A stretch of 64,000 nt of DNA from an uncultured Oscillospiraceae bacterium (GCA_910588045.1 CAJUPS010000002.1:69046-133045); one strand, 5' to 3'; positions 17,085 to 25,952 are shown, counted from the first letter of the stretch. Numbers and translations are program-made. Notes: generated by a model not told the origin, from the letters alone.

Positions 17085-17717
17085 ATGTCGATCAAGGAAG
17101 CCCATTTTGATACGTATGAGACCCGTCCGGACGAGGAGCTCTCCGCCCTGGCAAGGGGGGGAGACCGGGATGCAGAGGAGGCGCTGGTCAAGCGGTACAC
17201 CCGCTTGGTGCGGCAGCTGGCCCGGCCCTTCTATCTGGCGGGAGGGGACAGCGACGACCTGATTCAGGAGGGCATGATCGGCCTTATGAGTGCCGTCCGG
17301 GAGTATGATGGGACGAGGTCCGCCAGCTTCCGCACGTTTGCAGAAATTTGTATTCGCAACCGGCTGTATTCCGCCGTCCGGGCTGCTGCCCGGGATAAGC
17401 ACGCACCGCTGAATCAGTCGGTTCCTCTTGAGATACCCTTCTTTGACAGTCAAGGCTCCCTGTACGGTGGTATGGTGGGGGAGGACCCCCAGGACCTGCT
17501 CATCGGCCGGGAGGGGGCCCAGGACACCCTGAGCGTCGTGCGCAAGCAGTTGTCCGAGTTCGAGGCGAAGATTTTGGGGTACTATTTAGACGGCATGACC
17601 ATCCGGGAAATGGCCAAAGCGGTTTCGCGGTCCCCCAAGTCGGTGGACAACGCCGTGCAGCGCATCCGGCGCAAGGCAGCGCGGCACCTAGATTCTGGCG
17701 GTATCAGCAAAGGCTGA
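17085..17717 (+). CDS. sigH: RNA polymerase sigma factor SigH
   Basis: A 210-residue sigma-70 family factor of the SigH (Spo0H) type, which directs early sporulation and stationary-phase genes. Region 2 (LIQEGMIGLMSAVREYDGTRSASFRTFAEICIRNRL) and region 4 (LSEFEAKILGYYLDGMTIREMAKAVSRSPKSVDNAVQRIRRKA) are complete, without a large region 3. A consensus promoter ends 4 bases before the ATG, and AGGAGA overlaps the spacer. Translation is therefore either leaderless or uses longer read-through mRNA from glmM. SigH would be expected to act with the Spo0A and spoIIA genes seen in this window. Confidence 0.88.
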   Translation: MSIKEAHFDTYETRPDEELSALARGGDRDAEEALVKRYTRLVRQLARPFYLAGGDSDDLIQEGMIGLMSAVREYDGTRSASFRTFAEICIRNRLYSAVRAAARDKHAPLNQSVPLEIPFFDSQGSLYGGMVGEDPQDLLIGREGAQDTLSVVRKQLSEFEAKILGYYLDGMTIREMAKAVSRSPKSVDNAVQRIRRKAARHLDSGGISKG

Positions 17718-17757
17718 GCGCAATATATTTTTTTCTATTCAAAGAGAGGGTAAAATC

Positions 17758-18036
17758 ATGTACGAAGACAAGACCTTAGTTTGCAAGGAGTGCGGTCAGG
17801 AGTTCGTTTTCACCGCCGGTGAGCAGGAGTTCTACGCCGAGCGCGGTTTCCAGAACGAGCCCCAGCGCTGCAAGGCCTGCCGTGACGCTCGCAAGAACGC
17901 CGCCCGCGGTCCCCGTGAGTATTTCACCGCTGTCTGCGCGAACTGCGGCGGTGAGGCCAGAGTGCCTTTCGAGCCCAAGAGTGATCGTCCTGTGTATTGC
18001 AGCGATTGCTTCGCCAAGATGCGCGAGCAGGGCTGA
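17758..18036 (+). CDS. zf-trcl zinc-ribbon protein
   Basis: A 92-residue protein with two treble-clef/zinc-ribbon units: CKECGQEF...CKACRDARK (residues 9-42) and CANCGGEARVPFEPKSDRPVYCSDCF (59-84). The spacing CxxC-x17-CxxC in the second unit is the family signature. Homologues are very common and highly expressed in Clostridia, but their role is not established. Codon use is strongly biased (CGC, GAG, AAG), suggesting high expression. AGAGAGGG precedes the start and a strong terminator follows. Confidence 0.85.
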   Translation: MYEDKTLVCKECGQEFVFTAGEQEFYAERGFQNEPQRCKACRDARKNAARGPREYFTAVCANCGGEARVPFEPKSDRPVYCSDCFAKMREQG

Positions 18037-18052
18037 TAGATAGCAAACGTTT

Positions 18053-18086
18053 GGGGAGCGCCCTACATGGGGCGCTCCCCATTTTT
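18053..18086 (+). terminator. intrinsic terminator after the zinc-ribbon gene
   Basis: GGGGAGCGCCC pairs with GGGCGCTCCCC across a short loop and is followed by ATTTTT. Confidence 0.88.
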
Positions 18087-18231
18087 CCGCGGGACTTGGG
18101 CGCACAAATGCACGATTTGTCCAGCTATTGGAAAGATCCTCTATGGTGGTTCCCGCTGGGAAGTGTTATACTAGCATCAGTAAGCCAAACGGGCGGAGAC
18201 CCGATTTGTGATGTAGAAGGAGAAGAACGAT

Positions 18232-19251
18232 ATGTCTATTTTAGTTTGCGGCGGCGCCGGGTATATCGGCAGCCATACCTGCGTGGAGCTCCTGGAGGCC
18301 GGGTACGACATTGTGGTGGCGGACAACCTCTGCAATGCCAGCGAGGAGGCCCTGCGGCGGGTGGAGAAGATCACCGGGAAGCAGGTCCCCTTTGTCAGGA
18401 CGGAGCTGTGCAATGAGGCCGAGGTGGAGGCCCTGTTTGCCCAGTACCCCGACATTCACGCGGTGATCCACTTCGCCGGGCTCAAGGCGGTGGGGGAGAG
18501 CGTGGCGAAGCCCCTGGAGTATTACTCCAACAACCTCATCAGCACGCTCTATCTGCTCCAGGCCATGCGGCGGCACGGGGTGAAGAACTTTGTGTTCTCC
18601 TCCTCCGCCACGGTGTACGGCGACCCTGAGACCGTGCCCATCCGGGAGGACTCCAGGACCGGCGGCACCACCAATCCCTATGGGACCAGCAAGCTCTTTC
18701 AGGAGAAGATGCTCATGGACATCTGCGCGGCCGACCCGGAGCTGAATGTGGCCCTGCTGCGGTACTTCAACCCCATCGGGGCCCATGAGAGCGGCCTCAT
18801 TGGCGAGGACCCCAACGGCATCCCCAACAACCTGGTGCCCTACATCGCCAAGGTGGCCGTGGGACAGCTGGAGAAGGTCCATGTGTACGGGAACGACTAC
18901 AACACCCCCGACGGGACCGGGGTGCGGGACTACATCCATGTGGTGGACCTGGCCCGGGGGCACGTGGCGGCGCTGAAGAAGCTGGACACCAAGTGCGGGC
19001 TCTTCGTGTGCAACCTGGGAACAGGGAAGGGGTACAGCGTGCTGGACGTGGTTCACGCCTATGAGAAAGCCTGCGGCCACGAGCTGCCCTACGTCATCGA
19101 CCCCCGCCGTCCGGGGGACATCGCCGCCTGCTATGCCGACCCCGCCAAGGCCCGGGACGAGCTGGGCTGGGAGGCCAAGTTCGGGATCGAGGACATGTGC
19201 GCCTCCTCCTGGAAGTGGCAGTCGGAGAATCCCAACGGGTATAAGGGATAA
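18232..19251 (+). CDS. galE: UDP-glucose 4-epimerase
   Basis: It interconverts UDP-glucose and UDP-galactose (often also the GlcNAc/GalNAc forms) for sugar use and surface glycans. The 339-residue SDR protein has the NAD-binding GGAGYIGSHTC at the N-terminus, the catalytic SSSATVYG and YGTSK (Tyr-x3-Lys), and RRPGDIAACYADP near the C-terminus. AGAAGGAGAAGAACGAT precedes the ATG. A TATACT at about 18168 could be its -10. The gene is followed by its own terminator. Confidence 0.93.
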   Translation: MSILVCGGAGYIGSHTCVELLEAGYDIVVADNLCNASEEALRRVEKITGKQVPFVRTELCNEAEVEALFAQYPDIHAVIHFAGLKAVGESVAKPLEYYSNNLISTLYLLQAMRRHGVKNFVFSSSATVYGDPETVPIREDSRTGGTTNPYGTSKLFQEKMLMDICAADPELNVALLRYFNPIGAHESGLIGEDPNGIPNNLVPYIAKVAVGQLEKVHVYGNDYNTPDGTGVRDYIHVVDLARGHVAALKKLDTKCGLFVCNLGTGKGYSVLDVVHAYEKACGHELPYVIDPRRPGDIAACYADPAKARDELGWEAKFGIEDMCASSWKWQSENPNGYKG

Positions 19252-19281
19252 ACGGAAACGAACCGGAATCGGAAACCGGAC

Positions 19282-19309
19282 ACGGGGAGGGCATCTGCCC
19301 TCCCCGTTT
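19282..19309 (+). terminator. intrinsic terminator after galE
   Basis: ACGGGGAGGGCA and TGCCCTCCCCGT pair with a 2-base loop and are followed by TTT. Confidence 0.75.
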
Positions 19310-19501
19310 GGCGTTGCGGGGACGGCGCCGGATTTGTGCAGTTGGGGGCGGCAGGACGGCCATTTTGCACGGGACAGGACCTCCGGAGGCAAGAGGGAAG
19401 GTTTTATGGATGGATTCCTGATTTTATGGAGGAAAGTGGGGGAATATGAAAACCTTTGGAGCACATTTACTCCGGAGGGCTTGCTGAATGGGGCTGCGAT
19501 T

Positions 19502-19538
19502 TTCGACAAAAATGGGAAATCTTCCCATTTTTGTCGAA
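19502..19538. promoter_or_regulatory. inverted pair of Spo0A boxes upstream of spo0A
   Basis: TTCGACAAAAATGGGAA (19502-19518) and its exact inverse (19522-19538) form a 17-bp-arm palindrome with a 3-base centre. The outer heptamers are perfect TGTCGAA Spo0A boxes in opposite orientation. Further near-matches lie at 19569-19575 and in TGTCGACA at 19670-19677, the latter 28 bases before the start. Autoregulation of spo0A is inferred. Apart from these sites I see no gene between 19310 and 19704. Confidence 0.75.
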
Positions 19539-19704
19539 CGAAATATGAGGAATCTGCGGTACAATTTGCAAGATTCGACTTGAGTTTTCTGTCTCTTTAT
19601 GGTAATTTGTAAACAAGGCACGACGAAGCTTCGATATTTCGTCTAAACAGACGGATAGCCCTCTATTCATGTCGACATGCAAATATTTGAAAGGATTTAC
19701 GCAG

Positions 19705-20454
19705 ATGAACAACAAAATCAAAATCATACTGGCTGACCCCGATGAGGAGGCGCGCGGTATGCTGCGGGACGCGCTGGAGGAAACAGGGCGCTTTGAAATT
19801 GCTGCCCTGACCGGCGATGGCAATGAGGCGCTACAGATGGTTGAGGAGGCAGATCCGGACATTCTGGTCCTGGATATGCTCGTGACCGGCTTGGACGGGT
19901 TGTCCGTGCTGAGACGTCTGGAAGGGAGGGACCGGCCCCAGGTCCTGATGACCTCCGCCTTTGTCCGGCAGGGGATCGCCATCCGGGCCGGAGAGCTCGG
20001 CGCATCCCTGTTCGTCAGCAAGCCGTACAGCGAGACGGCCCTCGTGGAAAATCTGCTCAGTCTGTCGGAAAAGGTGGACCAGGAGCTCCATGCCCCGGGC
20101 CTGGAGGAGCTGGTGACCTCGATCATCCATGAGGTGGGCGTTCCTGCGCACATCAAGGGCTATCAGTATGTTCGGGAGGCAATTATGATTACGGTGGCGG
20201 ATATGGACGTAATCAACTCGGTGACCAAGATCCTCTATCCCGAGGTTGCCAAACGCTTCCATACCACGCCTAGCCGCGTGGAGCGCGCGATCCGTCACGC
20301 CATCGAGGTGGCCTGGGACCGGGGCGACCTGGAGACGCTGCAAAAATTCTTTGGATACACCGTCAGCAACGCCAAGGGAAAGCCCACCAACTCGGAGTTC
20401 ATCGCCATGATCAGCGACCGCATTCGGCTCCAGTTGAAGAACGCCACTGCATAA
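19705..20454 (+). CDS. spo0A: sporulation response regulator Spo0A
   Basis: The 249-residue master regulator of sporulation. The receiver domain (about 1-120) has the acidic pocket ADPDEE, the phosphorylation site Asp57 in DILVLDML and the Lys of VSKPYSE. The C-terminal Spo0A domain (about 140-249) has the [26 protein letters not shown] that reads TGTCGAA boxes. The start at 19705 ([15 protein letters not shown]) is preferred to 19669 because AAAGGA precedes it and the extra 12 residues are not conserved. Palindromic Spo0A boxes upstream suggest self-control. The spoIIA promoter at 41.9 kb carries another box. Confidence 0.96.
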   Translation: MNNKIKIILADPDEEARGMLRDALEETGRFEIAALTGDGNEALQMVEEADPDILVLDMLVTGLDGLSVLRRLEGRDRPQVLMTSAFVRQGIAIRAGELGASLFVSKPYSETALVENLLSLSEKVDQELHAPGLEELVTSIIHEVGVPAHIKGYQYVREAIMITVADMDVINSVTKILYPEVAKRFHTTPSRVERAIRHAIEVAWDRGDLETLQKFFGYTVSNAKGKPTNSEFIAMISDRIRLQLKNATA

Positions 20455-20628
20455 CACGCCGCTCAGATATTTCTCTTGAAGGGAAAGGTATTGGAAGAGA
20501 ACTTTAGCGCGCTCCTCGGGCGGCTACTGTTCCGACATCTCCGCACGGTCATGTACTGCGTTCCGTATCGGGGACCGGTACGGAAACCTGTCCACAATCA
20601 TCTGTGTTCACGGACCGACCATAGGGAA
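20455..20628 (+). other. noncoding stretch with a hairpin, possible small RNA
   Basis: No gene is evident between spo0A and the terminator at 20629. A compact hairpin (TTCCGTA at 20561-20567 with TACGGAA at 20579-20585, plus inner CGG/CCG) lies in the middle. I see no consensus promoter, so it may simply be the spo0A 3' untranslated region. Confidence 0.3.
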
Positions 20629-20675
20629 ACAACTGCTCCCTCGCCATGCGCGGCGACGAGGGAGCAGTTGTTTTT
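20629..20675 (+). terminator. intrinsic terminator downstream of spo0A
   Basis: AACAACTGCTCCCTCG pairs with CGAGGGAGCAGTTGTT and TTTTTC follows. Confidence 0.85.
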
Positions 20676-20702
20676 CTCCCCCGCTTTTTCGTGCAATAGG
20701 GC

Positions 20703-20731
20703 TTGCCAGGAACGGGCAAATCTGCTATACT
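20703..20731 (+). promoter_or_regulatory. promoter of the TSCPD gene
   Basis: TTGCCA (20703-20708), a 17-bp spacer and TATACT (20726-20731), 37 bases upstream of the start. Confidence 0.65.
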
Positions 20732-20767
20732 ATCATACAACTATCACAGGAAAAGGAGATTGACAGC

Positions 20768-21025
20768 ATGACCTATACATATTCGCCCAAGGGCGTCTGC
20801 TCCTCCCAGATCGATCTGGAGCTGGAGAACGGCGTGATCCGCTCCGTGGCCTTCACCGGAGGGTGCAACGGCAACCTCAAGGGCATTTGCAGTCTGGTCA
20901 AGGATATGCCCGCCCGGGAGGCCATCGGGAAGCTCCAGGGCATCCAGTGCGGGTGGAAGCCCACCAGCTGTCCCGACCAGCTGTCCAAGGCCCTGACGGA
21001 GGCGCTTGCGGCAGAGGACAAATAG
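20768..21025 (+). CDS. TSCPD domain protein (TIGR03905 type)
   Basis: An 85-residue protein consisting of a TSCPD domain, the cysteine-containing module also found at the end of adenosylcobalamin-dependent ribonucleotide reductases. Features are YSPKGVCSSQIDLELENGVI, the central GGCNGNLKGICSLV and TSCPDQLSKAL at the C-terminus. Stand-alone members are common in Clostridia and their function is unknown. It has its own promoter, an AAAGGAGATTGACAGC leader and a terminator-like hairpin (about 21034-21070), so it is monocistronic. Confidence 0.85.
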   Translation: MTYTYSPKGVCSSQIDLELENGVIRSVAFTGGCNGNLKGICSLVKDMPAREAIGKLQGIQCGWKPTSCPDQLSKALTEALAAEDK

Positions 21026-21099
21026 CAGAAACAGGGAGGGTGGCCTCGGGCCATCCTCCTGCTCATTTTTGTATCATTTCAGAAATTTTTCCAATGCAG

Positions 21100-21128
21100 T
21101 TGTACTTTTCCGCAAGCTATGCTATAAT
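21100..21128 (+). promoter_or_regulatory. promoter of trpS
   Basis: TTGTAC (21100-21105), a 17-bp spacer and a perfect TATAAT (21123-21128). The leader is about 55 nt, too short for a T-box. Confidence 0.75.
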
Positions 21129-21190
21129 ACTTTAACGTGGCTTATTGCGCACACGCGATGAACATAAAAGAACAAAGGAGAATCTTAACC

Positions 21191-22195
21191 ATGGACGAGA
21201 AAAAAACCATGCTTTCCGGCATCAAGCCCAGCGGGGATCTGACCCTTGGTTCCTACCTGGGGCCCCTGCACCACTGGCCGAAGATGATAGAGGAGTACGA
21301 CTGCTACTATTTCATGGCGGACCTGCACGCCATCACCGTGCGCCAGAATCCGGCCGATCTCCGGCGGCGCACCCTGGAACAGCTGGCCCAATATATCGCC
21401 TGCGGGCTGGACCCGGAGAAGTGCACCCTGTTCATCCAGTCCCACGTCCATCAGCACGCGGAATTGGGCTGGGTGCTCAACTGCTATGCCATGTTCGGTG
21501 AGCTCTCCCGGATGACCCAGTTCAAGGACAAGTCCGCCAAGAACGCCGACAACATCAACGGCGGGCTCTTCACCTACCCCAGCCTCATGGCTGCCGACAT
21601 TTTGCTCTATCAGCCGGACTTCGTCCCCGTGGGGGAGGACCAGAAGCAGCATGTGGAGTTGGCCCGGAACATCGTGCAGCGCTTCAACGGCGTGTACGGC
21701 GACGTGTTCAAGATGCCCGAGCCCTATATCCCCAAGGTGGGCGCCCGCATCATGAGTCTGACCAACCCCGCCGCGAAGATGAGCAAGAGCGATGACGGCG
21801 ACACCGGCCGGGTGACCCTCATGGACGACCCCAACGTCATCATGAAGCAGTTCAAGCGGGCGGTCACGGACAGCGACACCGAGCACTGCGTCCGCTACGA
21901 CCCGGAGAACAAGCCCGGCGTGGCCAATCTGATGACCATCTACGCCTCCGTCACCGGAAAGAGCTATGACGAGATCGAGCGGGAGTTTGACGGGCTGGGC
22001 TATGGGAAGTTCAAGCCCGCCGTGGGCGAGGCCGTGGTGGAGATGCTGCGCCCCATCCAGGAGGAGACGAGGCGCATCCTGACGGACAAGGCGTACCTGG
22101 AGAGCGTGTACCGCACGGGAGCGGAGAAGGCGTCCCATATGGCGGAGAAGACTCTGCGCAAGGTCTATAAAAAGCTCGGCTTCGTTGCCAGATAA
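21191..22195 (+). CDS. trpS: tryptophanyl-tRNA synthetase
   Basis: It charges tRNA-Trp. The 334-residue class I enzyme begins MDEKKTMLSGIKPSGDLTLGSYLG (the GxxPSG/LGSY form of the HIGH region) and contains AAKMSKSDDGDT, the KMSKS loop. The start at 21191 is chosen because AAAGGAG precedes it. An earlier in-frame ATG at 21137 lies in the 5' leader. A WecA-like gene follows 16 bp downstream and may be co-transcribed. Confidence 0.95.
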   Translation: MDEKKTMLSGIKPSGDLTLGSYLGPLHHWPKMIEEYDCYYFMADLHAITVRQNPADLRRRTLEQLAQYIACGLDPEKCTLFIQSHVHQHAELGWVLNCYAMFGELSRMTQFKDKSAKNADNINGGLFTYPSLMAADILLYQPDFVPVGEDQKQHVELARNIVQRFNGVYGDVFKMPEPYIPKVGARIMSLTNPAAKMSKSDDGDTGRVTLMDDPNVIMKQFKRAVTDSDTEHCVRYDPENKPGVANLMTIYASVTGKSYDEIEREFDGLGYGKFKPAVGEAVVEMLRPIQEETRRILTDKAYLESVYRTGAEKASHMAEKTLRKVYKKLGFVAR

Positions 22196-22211
22196 CGGAG
22201 GCGGCGGGAGC

Positions 22212-23324
22212 ATGAATGGAATGTTTGACCGGGAGAGCGTCCTTCCGGTAATCGTGGCGCTGGTGACGGCCCTGGCGCTGAGCTTCGCCCTGACGCCCAT
22301 TGTGAAGTGGCTGGCGGTGAAGATCGGCGCGGTGGACGTACCCAAGGACAAGCGCAGGATGCACGACCACCCCATCCCCCGGCTGGGCGGGCTGGCGATC
22401 TTCATCGGCTTTGTGGTGGCGGTGCTGCTGTGCGCCGACGTGGACCGTCAGCTGCGGGGCATCCTGCTGGGCGGCTGCATCATCGTGGCCGTGGGCATCG
22501 TGGACGACTCCCACCCGCTGGGGGCGGGGATCAAGTTTATTTTGCAGATCGTGGCGGCCCTGATCGCCGTGTGGCACGGGGTAGTCATTGAGATGATCGC
22601 CAACCCGCTGCCCTTCATCGGGGGGGACTACTGGGACTTTGGCATCATGGCGGTGCCCATCACGGTGATCTGGATCGTGGCGGTGACCAACTCCGTCAAC
22701 CTCATTGACGGACTGGACGGGCTGGCGGACGGGGTGAGCACCATTGCCGCGCTGACGATGCTGATTATCGCGCTGCTCATGGGCGACCTGGAGATGGCCG
22801 TCATCTGCGCGGCGCTGGTGGGCGGGTGCATCGGATTCATCCCGTACAACCGCAACCCGGCTAAAATCTTTATGGGGGACACGGGGGCCACCTTTTTGGG
22901 GTTCATGCTGGCCACCGTGTCGGTGACCGGGCTGTTCAAGCTGTACGCGGTCATCTCCTTTGTGGTGCCCTTTATCATCCTGGGCTTCCCCATTTTTGAT
23001 ACGGTATCCGCTTTCACCCGCCGGATCCTCAAGGGGCAGAACCCAATGAAGGCGGACCGCAGTCACACCCACCACAAACTTATCGACATGGGGATGAACC
23101 AGAAGCAGGCGGTGGCCACCCTGTATATGGTGGCCGGGGTGCTGGGGCTGTGTGCGGTGATGATCGTTACCACCGGGTATGTGAAGGTGATCCTGTCCGT
23201 AATCGCCCTGGCGGGTACGGCGTATACGGTGGCGCGCATCCTCCGCTATCCCCATGAGCACCACCGGCAGGAACCGGAAGCGCCCGCGTCGGAGCAACCG
23301 GAGAACGGGAAGGAGGAGGCGTGA
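22212..23324 (+). CDS. undecaprenyl-phosphate GlcNAc-1-phosphate transferase (WecA/TagO/MraY family)
   Basis: A 370-residue integral membrane enzyme with about eleven hydrophobic segments. It transfers a sugar-1-phosphate to undecaprenyl phosphate, starting teichoic acid or polysaccharide synthesis. The family loops are visible: DVPKDKRRMHDHPIPRLGGLAIF, VTNSVNLIDGLDGLADG with the key Asp residues, FMGDTGATFLGF and SHTHHKLIDMG. The divergent C-terminal tail is charged. It fits with the WecB-like epimerase that follows (GTGA overlap) and with the TagA-type transferase at 1 kb. Confidence 0.9.
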   Translation: MNGMFDRESVLPVIVALVTALALSFALTPIVKWLAVKIGAVDVPKDKRRMHDHPIPRLGGLAIFIGFVVAVLLCADVDRQLRGILLGGCIIVAVGIVDDSHPLGAGIKFILQIVAALIAVWHGVVIEMIANPLPFIGGDYWDFGIMAVPITVIWIVAVTNSVNLIDGLDGLADGVSTIAALTMLIIALLMGDLEMAVICAALVGGCIGFIPYNRNPAKIFMGDTGATFLGFMLATVSVTGLFKLYAVISFVVPFIILGFPIFDTVSAFTRRILKGQNPMKADRSHTHHKLIDMGMNQKQAVATLYMVAGVLGLCAVMIVTTGYVKVILSVIALAGTAYTVARILRYPHEHHRQEPEAPASEQPENGKEEA

Positions 23325-23326
23325 GC

Positions 23327-24472
23327 ATGGAAAAGCTGCGCATTATGAGCGTGTTCGGCACCCGGCCGGAGGCCATCAAGATGGCCCCGCTGGTGAAGGA
23401 GCTGGCCGCGCGGGAGGAGATCAAGTCCATCTGCTGCGTCACCGCCCAGCACCGGGAGATGCTGGACAGCGTGCTGGAGGTCTTTGGGCTGGAGCCCGAC
23501 TGGGACCTGGATATTATGACCCCGCGGCAGACGCTCAGTACCATCACCAGCAAGTGCCTCACCGGCATGGACGAGGCGATTGAGAAGCTGAAGCCGGATA
23601 TGATCCTTGTCCACGGGGATACCTCCACCACCTTTGCGGGTGCGCTGTCCGCGTTCTACCACCAGGTCAAGGTGGGCCACGTGGAGGCGGGACTGCGGAC
23701 CTACGACAAATACTCCCCCTACCCGGAGGAGATGAACCGGAAGCTGGTCACCCAGATTGCGGACCTCTATTTCTGCCCCACGGAGAACAACCGGGAGAAC
23801 CTGCGCCGGGAGGCCGTGACGGAGGGCGTGTTCGTCACCGGAAATACGGTCATCGACGCGCTGAAAACCACGGTGAGGGAGGACTACGTCTTCGCCTCGG
23901 AGGAGCTGAACCGGCTGCCGTATGGGGAGAAGAAGATCCTGCTGGTCACCTGCCACCGGCGGGAGAACTATGGACAGCCCATGGAGGACATCATGTCCGC
24001 GCTGGCCCATATCGCGCGGACGCACGGCGATGTGGAACTGGTCTATCCGGTGCACCTGAGCCCGGTGGTGCAGGAGTGCGCGAGAAAGCACCTGGCGGGG
24101 ATCGAAAATGTGCACCTCATTCCCCCTCTGGCGGCGGACGAGATGCACAACCTGATGGCCCGGTGCTACCTGGTGCTCACCGACTCCGGCGGGCTCCAGG
24201 AGGAGGCGCCCGCCCTGGGGAAGCCGGTGCTGGTGATGCGCCGGGAGACGGAGCGGCCGGAGGCCGTGGAGGCCGGGACCGTCAGGCTGTGCGGTGTGCG
24301 GTACGAGGACATCGTCCGGATGGCGGACGAGCTGATCGACGACCCCGCCGCCTACGCCGCGATGGCCCACGCGGTGAATCCCTACGGCGACGGAAACGCC
24401 TGCCGCCGGATTGCCGACGCCATCCTGTGGCATTTCGGCAGGGGGGAGAGGCCGGAGGACTTCCGGCCTTGA
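23327..24472 (+). CDS. wecB: UDP-N-acetylglucosamine 2-epimerase (non-hydrolysing)
   Basis: It converts UDP-GlcNAc to UDP-ManNAc, the donor for the TagA/WecG-type transferase. The 381-residue protein has VFGTRPEAIKMAPLV at the start, the HGDTSTTFAG and GHVEAGLRTYDKYSPYPEEMNR loops and DSGGLQEEAPALGKPVLVMR near the end. The ATG at 23327 is preferred, with AAGGAGGAGG 7 nt upstream. A GTG at 23321 overlaps the previous stop and is an alternative. The gene is also known as mnaA in Gram-positives. Confidence 0.92.
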   Translation: MEKLRIMSVFGTRPEAIKMAPLVKELAAREEIKSICCVTAQHREMLDSVLEVFGLEPDWDLDIMTPRQTLSTITSKCLTGMDEAIEKLKPDMILVHGDTSTTFAGALSAFYHQVKVGHVEAGLRTYDKYSPYPEEMNRKLVTQIADLYFCPTENNRENLRREAVTEGVFVTGNTVIDALKTTVREDYVFASEELNRLPYGEKKILLVTCHRRENYGQPMEDIMSALAHIARTHGDVELVYPVHLSPVVQECARKHLAGIENVHLIPPLAADEMHNLMARCYLVLTDSGGLQEEAPALGKPVLVMRRETERPEAVEAGTVRLCGVRYEDIVRMADELIDDPAAYAAMAHAVNPYGDGNACRRIADAILWHFGRGERPEDFRP

Positions 24473-24544
24473 GAGTGGACGACCGTTACCGTGCGGAAAT
24501 CTTGGTATCGCTGCGCATAAAAGAGCGCGTTAAAGTTCTTTTTG

Positions 24545-24570
24545 CTCCTTTTTCTTTCAAGAAAAAGGAG
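24545..24570 (+). promoter_or_regulatory. hairpin that would hide the SD of the next gene
   Basis: CTCCTTTTTC (24545-24554) and GAAAAAGGAG (24561-24570) are exact inverses around a 6-base loop. The right arm is part of the AAGGAGGAGGAGG SD tract before the ATG at 24582, so pairing would limit ribosome access. Confidence 0.5.
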
Positions 24571-24581
24571 GAGGAGGCAGC

Positions 24582-25328
24582 ATGGACAAGAGACGGATGA
24601 CATACATGACCATGGGCTTTGGCGTCCTGCTGCTGCTGGTCATGATCCTGCTGGTCTGGGGCGGGCGGCGGCAGTCGGGGCAGATCGTTCTGCCTGAGAG
24701 CCAGTCCGACAGCACCGGTCCGGGGGAGGACGGCACGGCCAGCCGTCTGGACACCATCTCTATCACGCCGGAGACGGTCGGGCCTGCCGTCGGGGCGCTG
24801 GCCCGACCGGCCGCTTACAGCCGCACCCAGACCGTGGAAACCTTCTGGAGCGGCGGCAGCGGCCAGACGGTGATCCAGGTCTACGTCAGCGGAAGCCGCA
24901 CGCGGCTGGATGAGACGATGCAGGACGGCAGCGTGCGGCACACCCTGGTGGAGGGCGGCGCGCCATCCGTCACCGGCGTGTGGTATGACGACGAGACGGA
25001 GTGGGTCCGGCTGCGGTCGGAGGAGGGCCAGACGTCCGCCGACCGGGCGGGGCGGATGCCCACCTACGAGACGGTTCGGGAGCTGCGGATGGCGGACATC
25101 CTCCAGGCGGACTACCGGGAGGCCTACGGCGGGGAGTGCATCTATGTGGAGAGCCGGGACGGCGCGTATACGGAGCGCTACTGGGTGCGGATGGACAGCG
25201 GACTGCTGGCGGCGGCGGAGCGGCTGTGGCAGGATCAGGTGGTCTACCGGCTCACCGCCGGGGAGCCCGTCATCTCGCCCCAGGAGGAGAGCCTGTTTTT
25301 GCTGCCGGACGGCAGCGCGCTGTCATAA
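24582..25328 (+). CDS. membrane-anchored protein of unknown function
   Basis: A 248-residue protein with one N-terminal membrane segment (MGFGVLLLLVMILLVWG, residues about 10-27) and a soluble extracytoplasmic part. The soluble part resembles outer-membrane-carrier or sigma-E regulator-like beta folds: repeated strands such as QTVIQVYVSGSRTRLDETM, GVWYDDETEWVRL and ECIYVESRDG. No catalytic motif is recognised. It lies between the WecB-like gene and mntP with its own SD, which may be masked by a hairpin. Confidence 0.65.
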   Translation: MDKRRMTYMTMGFGVLLLLVMILLVWGGRRQSGQIVLPESQSDSTGPGEDGTASRLDTISITPETVGPAVGALARPAAYSRTQTVETFWSGGSGQTVIQVYVSGSRTRLDETMQDGSVRHTLVEGGAPSVTGVWYDDETEWVRLRSEEGQTSADRAGRMPTYETVRELRMADILQADYREAYGGECIYVESRDGAYTERYWVRMDSGLLAAAERLWQDQVVYRLTAGEPVISPQEESLFLLPDGSALS

Positions 25329-25360
25329 GATAAAGATTGACATAACATAGCGAGGGAAGT

Positions 25361-25927
25361 ATGGGAGTTGCGGAGCTTTTTTTGATTGGCGTGGGGCTGA
25401 GCATGGACGCCTTTGCGGTGGCCGTGTGCAAGGGGCTGGCCATGCCGAAAATGCGCTGGCGGCAGGCGTCGGGGATCGCGCTGTCCTTCGGGTTCTTTCA
25501 GGCGATGATGCCCGTGCTGGGCTGGCTGCTGGGACGACGGTTCGAGGTGTATATTACCAGCGTGGACCACTGGATCGCCTTCGTGCTGCTGGGGTTCATC
25601 GGCGGGAAAATGATCTGGGACGCCTTCCACGAGGAGGACGAGGAGGGGCTGGGGGAGAAGTTCAGCTTCCGGGAACTGCTGGTGCTGTCTGTGGCCACCA
25701 GCATCGACGCGATGGCGGTGGGCATTACCTTTGCCTTCTTGCAGGTGCAGATCCTCCCGGCGGCCACGCTGATTGGCTGTACCACCTTCCTGCTGTCCCT
25801 GGTGGGGGTGTGCGCCGGAAGGCGGTTCGGAAACGCCTATAAGAACAAGGCCACCCTGGCCGGGGGGATCATTCTGTGCCTGATCGGGCTGAAAATCCTG
25901 TTGGAGCACCTGGGACTTCTGGGCTGA
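25361..25927 (+). CDS. mntP: manganese efflux pump MntP
   Basis: A 188-residue membrane protein with six hydrophobic segments in two MntP repeats. It exports Mn2+. The Asp-containing motifs LIGVGLSMDAFAVAVCKGL and LSVATSIDAMAVGITFAF, one in each half, are the family hallmarks. AGCGAGGGAAGT precedes the start. No yybP-ykoY riboswitch is apparent in the 33-bp gap upstream. Confidence 0.92.
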   Translation: MGVAELFLIGVGLSMDAFAVAVCKGLAMPKMRWRQASGIALSFGFFQAMMPVLGWLLGRRFEVYITSVDHWIAFVLLGFIGGKMIWDAFHEEDEEGLGEKFSFRELLVLSVATSIDAMAVGITFAFLQVQILPAATLIGCTTFLLSLVGVCAGRRFGNAYKNKATLAGGIILCLIGLKILLEHLGLLG

Positions 25928-25952
25928 GGGCTCTGGGCAGAGAGGTGGAGAA

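Noticed and set aside
19406..19612. 68-codon ORF across the Spo0A-box palindrome
   Set aside because: Weak SD spacing, and the reading frame is explained by the regulatory palindrome; no conservation is evident.
25329..25360. Mn2+ riboswitch (yybP-ykoY) before mntP
   Set aside because: The intergenic gap is only 32 bases.
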